Assembly: GCA_025738555.1 (NCBI GenBank)
Contig: JAOVFP010000002.1
Location: forward strand, 1,860,001-1,924,000
Source: Cyathus striatus
Lineage: Eukaryota; Basidiomycota; Agaricomycetes; Agaricales; Nidulariaceae
DNA length: 64,000 bases
Reading direction: 5' to 3'
The position numbers were made by a program, and so were the translations under genes. Position 1 is the stretch's first letter; every line of letters begins with the position of its first letter. The notes under the pieces were generated by a model. It had not been told where the DNA came from and did not search any database. It saw only the letters and a list, made by a program, of their open reading frames with translations. Positions 48,700 through 60,829 of the stretch are shown in pieces.

Positions 48700-51341
48700 C
48701 TACACCTCTTCGAAATATTCCATATAGGAATCATCATCATCTACGTCCACATCCTCCCAGTCATCTTCCTGGGCTATGCGCGATAGTTTGAATTGAAAGT
48801 CTTCATTCTGCTTTCTTCGTTTATTTTGAAGATATATCGTTTCGAATACCGTCCCCATTAGTCTGAAGTTGTCTTCCAGAATGGTAATTCCAGTCCAAGC
48901 TAGAGAGGAAATGTTTGGTGATATCACCCAGGAACCATATCTTTGCAATCCCCCTTCTACGCACCGCTCGATAGCAGAACTAGTTCGGTTGTCCCAGCCA
49001 TCAGGCCACCTTTCTCCACTCTTTGCTAGCTCGTGCTGTGTTTTAAGATAATTTATTCCTACATCCTCTATGTAAGAATATGTTTTTCCTTGTTGCTCTG
49101 TAATATTTTAACCGTAAATTTCGATCTAAGCATGAAGGAAGCATTGATTACGGTACCTCGTTTATTGGGTTTAAATTCAGAAGGTCTGGTCATTAGCTTG
49201 CACATTTTGTAAAGGTCATGAAGGGCTTCATAGAAGAACTTATTCCAGTAGCCTATTACTGGATATATGACTATATTTGCACTAGATAGTCCCTTTAAAG
49301 CAGCAGAAAATTTTGTAAGTGGCTTGGCTCCTGACTTGTCCAGTGACCAATAGATATGTGGCTCTGAAACCTTCCCATTTGTGGGATCAATCCATAGGGC
49401 AGAAATAAATAGATAAATTTCTGCATCTGCATTGCTTTCCATATAGCGAATGAGCTGAGAGAAATATATATTGATCTCAATATCTATGTTTACTTGAGAA
49501 ACTGTAAAACAATCCATTAGAGCTTCAGTGATTACTGTTAAAAAATACATCACCTATCCCCAAGTAATTTATGGCATCATTATCATGAATGATTGCATGG
49601 TTTTCTAGTATTCCAGGAGCTTGATAAAACCAATTATGATAAGTGCTGTCAGAGACATGGCAATTTCCCCAAAATGGTATATTCTGGTGATCTGTATTTC
49701 TGAAGGCTGCTGCGGTTATAGCATCAATTTTTAACTTGAAGCTAGCAAGATATCATTAAAGTATTTCATTAGATATAGTGAAACATAATCATTTGCATCC
49801 TTACCGTGTAAATTGATGTACATGTGAAGGTTTGCTATAAAACAGGTCTGAGCCACTGTACCATGTGATGCTACTGAAGTTTTGTTGAATGAAATGACCA
49901 GAGAGGTAATGAATGTAATCAGAACTGGCACCCGGAAGACCTGGCCAAACTATGGCAGGACACCCAAAAATGCACCCATTTTCCTGACCAGTTAATCTAT
50001 ATTTAGTCTTCATCACACAGAGAAGTGTGCGATGCCATGTGGATATCAGCTGTTCCGTATTAATGTGAGTTTGAGAGATCCTGTTATTGTTGTTGGGGGT
50101 CAATTGAATGACTTCAAAGTCACTTTGAGATAAATTTTCTGGAGGTCTCAGAGTATTCCACATGTTGAATTGAAAATGATTATTGTTATAATGTAGAGAA
50201 TCATGTTTATCGACCTGCAGTAAAGTAAGAAGAAATATCTCAATCAGCTTAAGCTACTTACAGATAACACAGTGTTAAGCCTACCAGATGAGTTGATGTA
50301 GAAATCTACAGCACCAGGGCTTTCTTCGAATCAACTTTTAATTGGCTGAGTACATCCCCAAAACCAAGATGACGATAATAGTTAGAACTAGGGGATGCCC
50401 TAATGTACTGGCCTAAATATGAGTAGGCGTCCTGAAGAAACTGCATAAAAGATTGTCATTTCCCAGAGCAATGATCGTAACTTACAATATAATCTGATAT
50501 CTGAGTATTACTTATCTTAGAAAGCTGTCAGGATTATAAATGTGCACTCACATATCTGATAAAGAATGCAGCACGCTGCAAGGGTAGGAGAGACAGCATA
50601 TATTCCTCATATCTTCGATGTACTCCTACATTTATAGTTAGAAGTTTAATTAACATATAAAATTGTACGTGTACTAGTACCATCGTCATGAAACACAAGA
50701 CCTGTTTTGGTGTCATCAGTGCTTTTAAATATACCAAATACTTGTCTGATCCTTGGATGAGGGCTGAAAGCTATAGGTTAACTAACAAGTTCCGCAACCA
50801 AACTGAATTATGCGTACTACAGCTTAGAAAGGAGTTCTAGTTCCATTTTCATTTGCTTTGGCACTATTTGGTAAGTCCCAATATGAGTGAGATTAAGTAC
50901 TCATTGACTCACAGCGTATCCGCGTCGCCCTCGATAGATTCGTGCCGCTCTATTTTTGGTTTCTCCTGTAACCTCGACCACGACATCATAGACATCGTCT
51001 TTATTTGCATGCCCATTGAGTACATGAATGTCCCCCGTTCGAAATTGTCGATACTTTATGAGTGCCTAAATATGTATATAATCACTGGTGTATGGAATAA
51101 AACTTACGTTCGAAAAAAGATGAACATTATCCGGATAAACTTTGTCTGCGCTACTCCCCGATTTGTCGGTATACCGACATCGACGTGATGGAATTGCGAA
51201 CAACTTCTTTGCATCTAGAATAATTGTAGTGCATAGAGGATATCAATGACTGAAGATTGTGAACTTACAGAGCTTTGCATTACCACTGACATCAAGAAAC
51301 GCACTATTCTGTATCACGAAGTCCTTAGCGGAGTCGAACAT
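48700..51341 (-). pseudogene. kinase-like-lobe protein, copy 2 (frameshifted)
   Basis: Paralog of copy 1 with the same exon order: MFDSAKDFVIQNSAFLDVSG at 51341, HPRIRQVFGIFKSTDD and GLVFHDDGTSTRT, micro-exon ISDYI, GCIFGCPAIVWPGLPGASSD, IYWSLDKSGAKPLTKFSAAL, LAWTGITILEDNFRLMGTVF, and acidic end SYMEYFEEV*. In the exon after HDDG a TAA (VN*TSN, about 50,655) and a frame change are needed to reach EEYMLSLLPLQRAAF, so the gene is disrupted unless the base calls are wrong. The remainder is well conserved, suggesting recent loss. A foldback element lies just upstream. Confidence 0.7.
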
Positions 51342-51615
51342 CTCCACAAGGCTTATCTGGAAATGTGTAAGTGTATAGTGTGTAATAACACAATAAGTAG
51401 TTAATTAAAGCGGAAAGTGAAGTAACTCGCAGGACGCTCAGGGGCTATGGGTTGTCGTCGAATATGCTACTTGATGAATCTATTTAATCTTTATGCTCGT
51501 GCGAGAAGCAGGCATATAAAAATATCTTGATTGTTAGGTGCATAGCCCGGGTAAGGTGTATCAAGCTGTACTGCAGCCTAGTCGATGGTAACAAGCGCAG
51601 CGACTGTGATGTCGG

Positions 51616-52419
51616 AAAAATCGAAATAAGAATATATGAACAGACATGCACATGTCAGGGCATATCAGGCCATCAGCGTTCCGGGGGGGTTATATGGTCT
51701 GATATGAACAAGATATGATTTTAATAACCTACCTATCCGCTATATCAGCACCGCCCAGCTTGATAATCTTGGTCAGTAGCAATACAAATGGTCAATGGTG
51801 GTCAAGTTGATATGAATTACTTGATGGTGATAATTATCTTATCCGCTTAATAAAAATAATCAGGGGTAATTAGTACGTTCAGAACAGATCGGAACAATAC
51901 ACCATCCAGCCAACAATGTAAACCATTTTTCAACCGTAAATACATATCCAACACAACATTAACTCTTGTTAAAAAAAAATCATTTATTATTTGAATATGA
52001 CTAGTGCTGATACAAATGTACTTTAATCTACGCAACAATAATACTTACAATTTATTGATATGAATTAGAAGTACTTGGGACTCAGCTAGCACAAGTGGGT
52101 TGGTACTTTCAATGTATGGTGATTCTTGCCTCCCTATATGCTTTCCAACGAAGTGGAGTCGTGGAGCACTCTTACAAATGCCTGAGGGTAACCCTTCATT
52201 ATCACCATCAAGTAATTCATATTGGCAACTTGACCACCATTGACCATTTGTATTGCTACTGACCAAGATTATCATGCTGGGCGGTGCTGATATAGCGGAT
52301 AGGTAGGTTATTAAAATCATATTTTGTTCATATCAGACCATATAACCCCCCCGGAACGCTGATGGCCTGATATGCCCTGACATGTGCATGTCTATTCATA
52401 TATTCTTATTTCGATTTTT
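51616..52419. mobile_element. foldback/MITE-like element with ~220-bp inverted arms
   Basis: Arms at 51616-51838 and about 52190-52419 are near-perfect inverted copies (outer sequence AAAAATCGAAATAAGAATAT), differing at only a handful of positions. About 350 bp of unique AT-rich sequence lies between them. No transposase. The element interrupts DNA that is continuous in the paralogous region of copy 1 (46.46-46.56 kb). A convincing TSD was not found. It could fold into a long hairpin as RNA or single-stranded DNA. Confidence 0.85.
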
Positions 52420-53459
52420 TAGACAGATCTCTGACTGTTGCACTGCAAGTCATTTTCACATTGACGATGAGCATTTAAAAGGTGTTCCCAACTACCGGAA
52501 GGGAGAAGATTATTTATGTCATTTCAAGACAGAAGTATGAACACGATAACAGTAAGTAATGAAGACCGCCGTTGGAAGTGGATAAATGTTTAAGCGCCCA
52601 TCACGCACTCTCAGACACCAGGTTAAGGCAACATATGCTGAGTCGATGCTTGCAGCTTAAGGTTATGTATAATTGTTAGAGAGCGAGTTGGCCTACAAAC
52701 TGTATAAATCATTATTGCGCGATGGAATGACAGTAGTCACAGTGCGGGCGATGGAGCAGGCTCTCTGGGCATCAAAGGATAGACAATGAAATGAAGATGG
52801 AACACTAAATGATATTCCACTGAGCACAGTGCATGATATAAAGCTGGGTTGAAGTTACGCGCCAATCAGGTGCAAGGTATCAAAGCCTCCATGTTGTGAG
52901 CTAAAGCCAATGTATTGAGAGAACAATACAGTGAGATACACTCCTACTACACAGTTGAGGATGCTATATGGGCTAGGAATCAGGATCTATCCCATGCGAC
53001 TGTCAGTGCTCGGGAACCAGGGTACAAAGTTAAAGAGATCGACACTGTCACAGAACAACCAAAACCAACACACGTACCTTCTTCAGCCTAGGTCCCAGGC
53101 TACTATCAACGTTACCCACGGGTCGCCAAGCGCATCAATCTCCGCTTTCTCCATCCACACCCACATCAGAAGCTATCGGAAGGTGTACAGGAAGAGGAGG
53201 AGTATACTGATCGTGATACGCTAGGGAGGTTGAGAATGCGGGCGTAGTGAGCGCAGAGGACTATTAAAGTGGGCGGTTAGCATGTGAAAGATGGAGATCG
53301 GAAGGTCCAAGAACACACTAAGGACTTTAACCATCCATCCCTCCTCTGAGAACCATCTCCAAACACTCAATATTCAAAGATGTCACTACGTAAAATGTCA
53401 GTGGATAGCAGATAGCCAAACAGAAGTAGAGGGATGCACAGATTCATAAGTTACAACAC
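52420..53459. other. duplicated non-coding flank, no gene seen
   Basis: Parallels 46.56-46.91 kb and part of 47.2-47.4 kb. Short frames only. Confidence 0.4.
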
Positions 53460-54240
53460 AAATACACGAACCAACACGCTCAGCGAATGAGCAAAAGTTT
53501 CCAAAAATTGTCACTACAGCAAAGCCAGAGTCCCAAACACGAAGTCGAGGTAATATATCACAGAAACATCTCGGAACAAGCATCGAAACGCAGTGCAGAA
53601 CACCACACTTCGCATCACCACGTACTCCCTATCAACACACAATAAGAAGCCTGAATGGGTCCAGAACGACTTAATAGCTCTCGCAAGCCCAAGGGTGTCG
53701 ACAAAAACCAGCCACGCGTACTTCGACTGCTCGAAAGATCCATGGCTGGGTGCAGGGCAGCGCATGGCCAACAAGAAAGATCAGAGTGACGTCTCATCAA
53801 CCTATCGTGAATTACACCAAAAGGTGGACCTGGTGACTCTTGGATACCAAAAAAAATATCCAGAGAAGTGGTGTGGTCGCCAAAACGAAGGGTGCCAGCA
53901 TCTCTGTAGGCCTCCCACTCCATAATGGGCACATCGATGTCGAGCTCGTCTAGAGTATATCGCTGGTCAATATAAATATACAGTTGCAAGCTTACTTGTG
54001 AGTGAAGACTAGCAGAGCTGAGTCCTGTATCAGACAAGCATGTAGCAGAGCGGGCGATGGTTGAGGGCGCCTAATGCGAATTGAACTTATACTTATGGAT
54101 TTCGTAATGTTTAGATTTCAGGCTTCAAACAAACAAACTCCTGTGGGATCGTACTCGGTACTCACATGGTCATTGTCAATGTCAAGATGGTCCTCCTCGT
54201 CTTCCCTCTCACTCATACCTAGAATTCAGTACTCAAGGGA
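53460..54240 (-). pseudogene. multi-pass membrane protein remnant, copy 3
   Basis: Pieces in order on the minus strand: acidic exon at about 54,190 (SEREDEEDHLDIDND), YIYIDQRYTLDELDIDVPIM (53.93-53.99 kb), an intervening segment TTSLDIFFGIQESPG, then KYAWLVFVDTLGLARAIKSF and FRDVSVIYYLDFVFGTLALL. The same order is seen at 60.8-61.3 kb (first parts) and 39.4-41.0 kb. No continuous frame. It lies head-to-head with the aminotransferase pseudogene, as the copy at 60.8 kb does with the intact aminotransferase. Confidence 0.4.
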
Positions 54241-54281
54241 TAACTTATCAGAAAATAACAAAAGCCTTTACATCTGAATAA

Positions 54282-55359
54282 ATGACTGAAATGAACACCC
54301 CAGTCAAACAACTAGGCTACCCCCTTTCTCGCAACGTTCTGTCCACAACCACACCTACCATCGCTATCCACCACTATTTAAATACTTAAATATTTCGCAC
54401 AAGCATACCAACGGCATGTCACTGGGCCACAACCTACTCACAACCACTAGACCACTGCTGGACATGTCGCAAGGTGTCCCTGGAGGCCCTCCTCCTACCT
54501 CACTCCAACCTTCTGCCTTGGGGAAAGCGGCCTCCTCTCCTCGGGGATTTTGGTACGTAAGGTGGGATGGAGAACCTGCTCTTTGCGTTAGTGAAGGAGA
54601 TGAAGGGTGTGTACGAACCTCTTCCCTTATTTGCGATGAGGACTTACACCACCATTCAAGGATGACGCGATACCTACTCAGAATAACACCCGTCCCACTC
54701 CCCACTTTCCCACAAGATGGATTCTCCCCTTCGGTCTGAAAGTGCAAGGAGTTAATCACATCATGTACGCGCCCCATCGTGCTCGTTATGCCCAACAACT
54801 CTGCACGCCCCCTACTTATCTCCTAGGCCCTCCGTTATCCTGATAACTGCCATCGCTCAATCAGCGATATATCATGGTCTCCTCCACCTTACCCAAAGAA
54901 CAACATACATGTCTTGGACACATTGCAAATTGGTGCTGCGAAGCCTATACAGCTCGCTCTCATATCCTTCCGTTAACGAGCCTCCAGAAAGTGTACGAGC
55001 ACGACTTGTCATCTTTAAGGAGAAGTTGCTGCAGAAGTGGAAAATCGGTGCACTGGGTGGATACTTACTTTTGTCCACCCTCCATTCCTTCGCGTGTGAA
55101 GGGAGGTGGCGAGTAAGCGCCTGACGCAGGAGAGGGGGGGTTGTTAGCGTTCCCGATAAGTTTTTTCGTTCCGCCGCTGCTCAGGTTGTGGACGGTGTTG
55201 ATACCCAGGTTACGGGGTACGGTTACATGTGATAGAGAACAAGGGTGGAAGCAGAGTCAACCCCTGTGTCTGAGGACCACCGGTGGATTTGCTGTGGACG
55301 ATGAAAGTGCACGTAGGGCTTGTGAGCGGTTAGGGGAGTGCAAGGGATTGCTTGGGTAG
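54282..55359 (+). pseudogene. class I/II aminotransferase pseudogene
   Basis: Decayed paralog of the gene at 61358-62886. Start MTEMNTPVKQLGY and MSQGVPGGPPPTSLQ are clear and match the intact copy. Sequence from VYG through the active-site region of exons 2-3 is deleted (break near 54,612), a second deletion removes the NNPTG-to-SFSKAY segment (near 54,845), and the tail (ERLGECK) is frameshifted. The PLP lysine is therefore lost. The shared promoter-proximal sequence shows that the whole unit was duplicated. Confidence 0.85.
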
Positions 55360-56682
55360 AAAATTGAGGGGATAGGTTAGGCGCGTGTATGAAAAGGGTG
55401 TAGTAAGATGAGGTGTGGAGCGTCAGCACGAAAATATGGGAGCTTTCCATAACAACACCTAGACTCTACAACACACACTTCGTTGATCATCCTACGCAGA
55501 CCTACAGCCATTGTAAGCACAGCACGGGACAAAGGGAACGGATTGCTGTGGGCACGGTGATGCCATCCCGGGGGTAGTACGGTACTATGTTGATTATGTG
55601 CCAGCGGGTGACCGCGAAGATGATGACAGCGCACATCCAACAGGATGGGTAGATACTGGGCAGATGGGCCAATCTGGTGAAGCAGAGTTGGATGGGTGAT
55701 CCTTTTCGCAGGCCTCTGTCCACGTACATCATTGTAAGCAAACCCGTCATTGTGGAGGAATCAACTAACGTTGATCTTCTATAGGCATTAGCTGTTGTAG
55801 CCCACATGGTGGGTGATTTTATAGACTGTGAATACCGCTCGGGGTCACCTATCCTACATTCTCATCGTATCGCCTACAATTCGCATGCTTCGATACCTTC
55901 CGTACGCCCTCCTCTCCGTTCGTGGTACGTCCTAGCATCACAGGCACATATCGTCTCGATGCCTACGCATTATTATGCTCATTTCGCTTCCTCTCATCTC
56001 TCTGGCTCCGTTGCGCAGAGGCGCCCAACAATGAACATGCATCCCTCGTAGTATACAGGCTCTGATACTCTCGATGCACTGTCTTCGCTCGTATTCTCTC
56101 TCTCTGTTCTCTGCTTAACGACCTCATGCGTAATAGCGATACTCATACAATCAAAAGTTAGCCGTCTACACAGCCTATATATGGAAACGTTCAGTCGTTG
56201 CATAACGGGTGCGTCGATTCTGGATGGTTCTTCTGAACTCATGTTTTACTGATTTCCTATCATACGTGCACCACTACGGAACTTGAACATTCATACACCC
56301 GTCGCTATACTTAACACGGTCCTTGCAGACGTGTATAGCCTCCGTGCTAATTAACATTGACTTAAATACAGTAAGGGCGCTTATCGCTGGGAAGGCATGT
56401 GAATGCTATGAGATTGCTGTGAAACCAGGTTATGCACTCGTCAGTGAAGATATTTATGTACATACTTCTCGTTTATAGTAGTCGGTGGTGTGAACATATG
56501 GACCACAGAGTCTCATAAAATATCACATTCAACGATACGACTCGGATTCGGAGCTCCACCCCACATCATCGGCCACCCTCTTCCTTACTTTCGTCTTATT
56601 GGATCCGACTAAATCCTGTGCTATTATATTCTACTCTGCTTTCTTTGATACACTTGAACATTGGAAATTAAATTTCACAGAG
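55360..56682. other. no gene supported
   Basis: Minus-strand hydrophobic frames at 55377-55640 and 55502-55807 (VTRWHIINIVPYYPRDG) may be another membrane-protein remnant. 55.8-56.6 kb holds short frames only. Confidence 0.35.
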
Positions 56683-58051
56683 ATGTTTGATAGGGCCAAG
56701 AGCTTCGTGATACAGAACGGTGCATTTATTGAAAATCTCTGTAACCTCCTTCGTGTATTTCTTTAAAAATAAGATATTTACTACATCTATCCTAGATGTA
56801 AAGAAGGAGTATCGAAGGTCTGTGCGTAGTACCTCGAACAAATTTCATCAGGGGGACTCTCAGCTTATGTCGAACCGTGAGTCACCGTAAAACCTATTAT
56901 ACTTACCATTTATTACCCACATGCTTATGACCCATAAAGTATAATCAAATTCGGAAGGGAGATATTAACATAATTGAGTGCATAGATGGGCCTGTACTAG
57001 CGGGAAGTGTCTACAATGACTTCATAGTTGAGGTTTCAGGAGAAAATAAGAGAAAAGTGGCACGAATCTATCATGGACGGCGCGGGTGTGTGGTGAGTCT
57101 ACACTTTGATATCACATTACGTTGCTTATACGATATTAAAGCAATTGAAGAAGCAACTAGAATTGTTGTCTAAAATGTGGTGAGCATTGAAATGTCAGTC
57201 AAGTTTCTCAAAACTCGATGATTGACATGTAGCATATAAGGCCACATCCCAGTATTCCACAAATATTTGGTGTATATAAATCAAATGACACTACAGCCCT
57301 GGTATTTCATGATGATGGTACAAATACCATGACTTTAGATGATTCCTACCCCCTAACTATAATGTGCTAGGAACGCGCCGAAGATGTCGGGAATATATGC
57401 AGAATATGCGACCCTTGCAACGTGCTGCCTTCTTTATTGGATATGTGAGTGCTCATTTAAAAGCCCCAAAAACGTCTAAGAAAGTTTCACCCTGAAACAA
57501 ACAGCTTTCAGATTATATCGTAAGTTATGTCCTTCAGTCAAGGAATTTGTTTTATACGCAATTTTAGAGCACTTTGAAATATTTTGACCTTTTCAATTCG
57601 ATCTCTTATCCACGAGCTATTAATTCTGGGAATTTATATGACCATCTAATTTATTACCTTGAAGGAAGTGTTGATGAAATTGATTTCTACGTTGATTCAT
57701 CTGGTAAACTTAACGCTGTGTTATCGGTAAGTGACTTAGGTGGATTATCACAGTATGTTTTCCTTATCTCATTCCAGATTTATATTCATAATCCTCAACG
57801 AGACGACTACCCGCGTTATCCAGAGGTGACGTATGATGTGATAAACACTCGGAGGCCTCTAGGAGATCTACCTAAAAGCAACTTTGCACTACTTCGCAAG
57901 ATTCTCAAATATGGCGGCATCATCTCCAAGGACCCTCACGTTAGCATGGAACCACAGATATCTGCGTGTCATGGTGTATTTCTCTCAGTGATGAAGCATC
58001 AATATGCTATAACAACCAGCGACAACTTTGAGTGCATTCTTGGGGGCACAT

Positions 58052-59559
58052 AGAAAATTCCGGGCACGCACAAAAGTGAGCGTGATTGAGCGTGCCACGC
58101 TCAAGGCCAAATTTTCACGCACAACAGGTGAGCGTGTCACGCTCAAGATATATATTATAGTTATAAAAGGCTTATTTATGAGTCAAATTAAATGTACATC
58201 GAATATATATACTGGTATAGTCCTGTTGTAGTCATATTGTCATAGCAGGTAAAATTTTTAAGCAAGATAACTCTCAGATGTTGAAGAATTGTTTTATATT
58301 TCACGCTCAAGGTTGAACACGCACGCTCATTTTTCACGTTCAAGGCATGAGCGTGCACGCTCACATCACGCTCAATATTTTATTTCACGCACAGGGTCGT
58401 GAATTCACGCTCAGGGTCTAAACATTCACGCACAGGGTCGTTATTTTCACGCTCAAGGTCTGTTCCTTCACGCTCAAGGCCATTAACTTCACGCTCATGG
58501 ATTTCAAAAAATCAAACACTACATTTATATTGTGGCTTTACTTATTAGATATTTGTACTCAATCTATAGGTATCAGAACATGCGTAAGGGTGAATTCAGC
58601 CTGAATAATAACGAATAAACATCATTATATGCTCACACTCCAGATACACATGAGCCTAGATATAAATGATATACCATGGCCCATAGTCTATGCATGAGCA
58701 TGATATGTATGTTTATTCAATTCATGCACAGGGTTGAATTTCAACGCTCACATATGTAGTTGAGCGTGGAATTTGATTTATAGGATATGTGGTCATATAG
58801 TACATACCACACTCACGCTCATGCTCAATTAATAGAGTATGGATGTGGATTTATATTATATTACAATCGTGCTCACACGATCTATTTGATATACCGTGTA
58901 GATATGTTCATGCCATAGTACACCAAGTAATTAATATACAAGTTATTTTATGTCACATAAAGAATATGCACGCTCAACATTTCCCGCTCACTGCCAAACA
59001 GAAACATGCATATATATCCTGTATTCACGCACAAGTTATACTATACAAGTAATATGCATGAGCATGATAGGTACCCCCTATCACGCTCATGCTTAAACCA
59101 AGCGCGAGCGTGAACATAACACACACGCGCACGTTATACCAGGCAAGAAGCAGCAAATATGCATGAACGTAATAGATATTCCTATCACGCTCATGCTCAA
59201 ACTTAACTAAATCGAGTGTGAGTGTGAATATAAAACTCACGCACAATTTATGGTAAGTATGCGTGAGCGTGAACAGAAATACTTATCACGCTCACGCCTA
59301 AACTCGATTGGCTTGGGCAAGAACAATAATATGATATTTAGTTTTTTTAGGACAGATCGTATGAACATGCTACAGTATGTCCTTAGGATAATAGTATATT
59401 GATAACAACATATTGCTTCTTATATATTGCTTCACGCTCACTTGAATCTTATTCCCGCTCATGTATATATTATTCACGCTCAGGGTCGAATTTCCACGCG
59501 CAGACCCTGAGCGTGCACGCTCAACTCACGCTCACTTTTGTGCGTGCCCGGAATTTTCT
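58052..59559. mobile_element. TIR element packed with ACGCTCA repeats
   Basis: A 1,508-bp insertion with perfect 34-bp TIRs (AGAAAATTCCGGGCACGCAC at each end, extending into TGAGCGTGA), imperfect to about 54 bp. By hand count it holds 27 exact copies of ACGCTCA or its complement TGAGCGT, on both strands, plus many one-mismatch forms (ACGCACA, CCGCTCA). At 58384-58500 they form a loose tandem array of TTCACGC(T/A)CAGGGTC units about 20-28 bp apart. No coding capacity. It splits kinase-like copy 3. No TSD is clear because host sequence is missing at the junction. The superfamily cannot be assigned. Confidence 0.85.
58384..58500 (+). repeat. minisatellite of TTCACGCWCAGGGTC-like units
   Basis: Six units at about 20-28 bp spacing, with alternating T/A at the eighth base and AGGGTC/AAGGTC/AAGGCC endings. 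Part of the TIR element. Confidence 0.8.
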
Positions 59560-60829
59560 TGCTGCCCGTCAGGACACTATAATATGTAGATGGCTCAGAC
59601 GATCTAACTGAATATCTTGCTAGCTTCAAGTTTAAACCTGACGCTATATCTCTAGCAGCCTTCAACGGAAATGAATATTACAAGGATCTATTATTATGGA
59701 CAAATTACCACATCTCCGATAGCACTTCTCAGAAATGGCTTTATCATGCACCACAAATACTAAAAACATATGCAATCATCCATGATAACCATGCTATTAA
59801 CTACTTGGGCATAGGTAATGAAAATTTCAAATATGACATTACTCACTGAACCTGTAAGCTATTTCCCACAGTATCTGGTGTTACAGTTCAAGTTGACATC
59901 CCCATATTTTTATCTCATGTCATCCACTATGTGGAAAGCAACAAAAACACAGAAGTTTATTTGTTCATTTCTTACCCAGGCATTGATCCAGTGCATGGAA
60001 AGGTTATAGAACCACATATTTTTTGGTCATTGGACAAATCAGGAACCAAGCCACTCACAGAATTTTCTGCTGCTTTGAAAGGACTCCTTAGTGCAAATGT
60101 AACCATGAGACCAGTGGTATACCACTGGGATAAGTTTTACTACGAAGGTCTCTATGATCTTCACAAAATGTGTGGAATAACGACATCTAATGTCTCAAGA
60201 TATGTTGGGCCTTCTAAACTTAAACACAATAGCAAACAAGGTATTTAAATCAATTTATTCTGCATGCTGAAATCAAACTTAATATATAAAATGCAGAACA
60301 ACTGAGGAACTCACATTCATACATAGAGGATGCAGGCATAAATTACCTTAAAACACAGCACAAGTTAGTGAAAGACAGAGAGGGATGCTCTTGGAGAAAA
60401 CGGAATGGTTTTGAACCGTGGTTAAAATATTTATATCCATGGGAGGAGGAAAGATATAGTCCTGTGATAAAATCACCAAACATTTCATCCCTGTCTCGGA
60501 TTGGAGTTACAACCCTGGAAGATGGCTTTGCAGTGCTAGGAACAGTTTACGAGACAAGAGAACGAAGGCACCTTTTAGAAAATTATATTTATCAGGCAAG
60601 ATTTTTACACGGAGCTGATGAAGACGATTGGGAGAAGATTATACATGTGGATGTGCATAGTGATGGCTCAGATATGGATTGTTTCGAAGAGTTGTCTGAG
60701 GGCTCTGCTGCGTCGTTATATAATTAAATATTGCAACTATTGTTTGTACTTACTGCACTTCAGTCTGTGTTGATCTGGATCTTTCATTTAACTTGCCAAT
60801 TTCTTCATTGCTTATGCAGTTGTTGTAAA

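Larger units (their letters stand above)
56683..60727 (+). pseudogene. kinase-like-lobe protein, copy 3 (inverted, split by a TIR element)
   Basis: Opposite orientation to copies 1 and 2. MFDRAKSFVIQNGAF starts at 56683 but the next splice is lost and a stop follows. Later pieces are readable: VEVSGENKRKVARIYHGR, LKKQLELLSKMW, MQNMRPLQRAAFFIGY, YVDSSGKLNAVLS, and ECILGG at 58,045, where a TIR element interrupts. After it come LASFKFKPDAISLAAF, AIIHDNHAINYLGIG, IFWSLDKSGTKPLTEF, SRIGVTTLEDGFAVLG and DMDCFEELSEG, ending at TAA 60727. About 50 codons expected after ECLLG are missing, so the insertion was accompanied or followed by a deletion. Confidence 0.75.

Noticed and set aside
54364..54798. 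144-aa minus-strand open frame opposite the aminotransferase pseudogene
   Set aside because: Shadow of the plus-strand coding sequence; the paralogous place at 61.6-62.0 kb also has an antisense open frame without conservation of its product.
58061..59540. CRISPR-like array of short repeats
   Set aside because: Repeats occur on both strands with irregular spacing inside TIRs in a eukaryotic genome; no cas genes.
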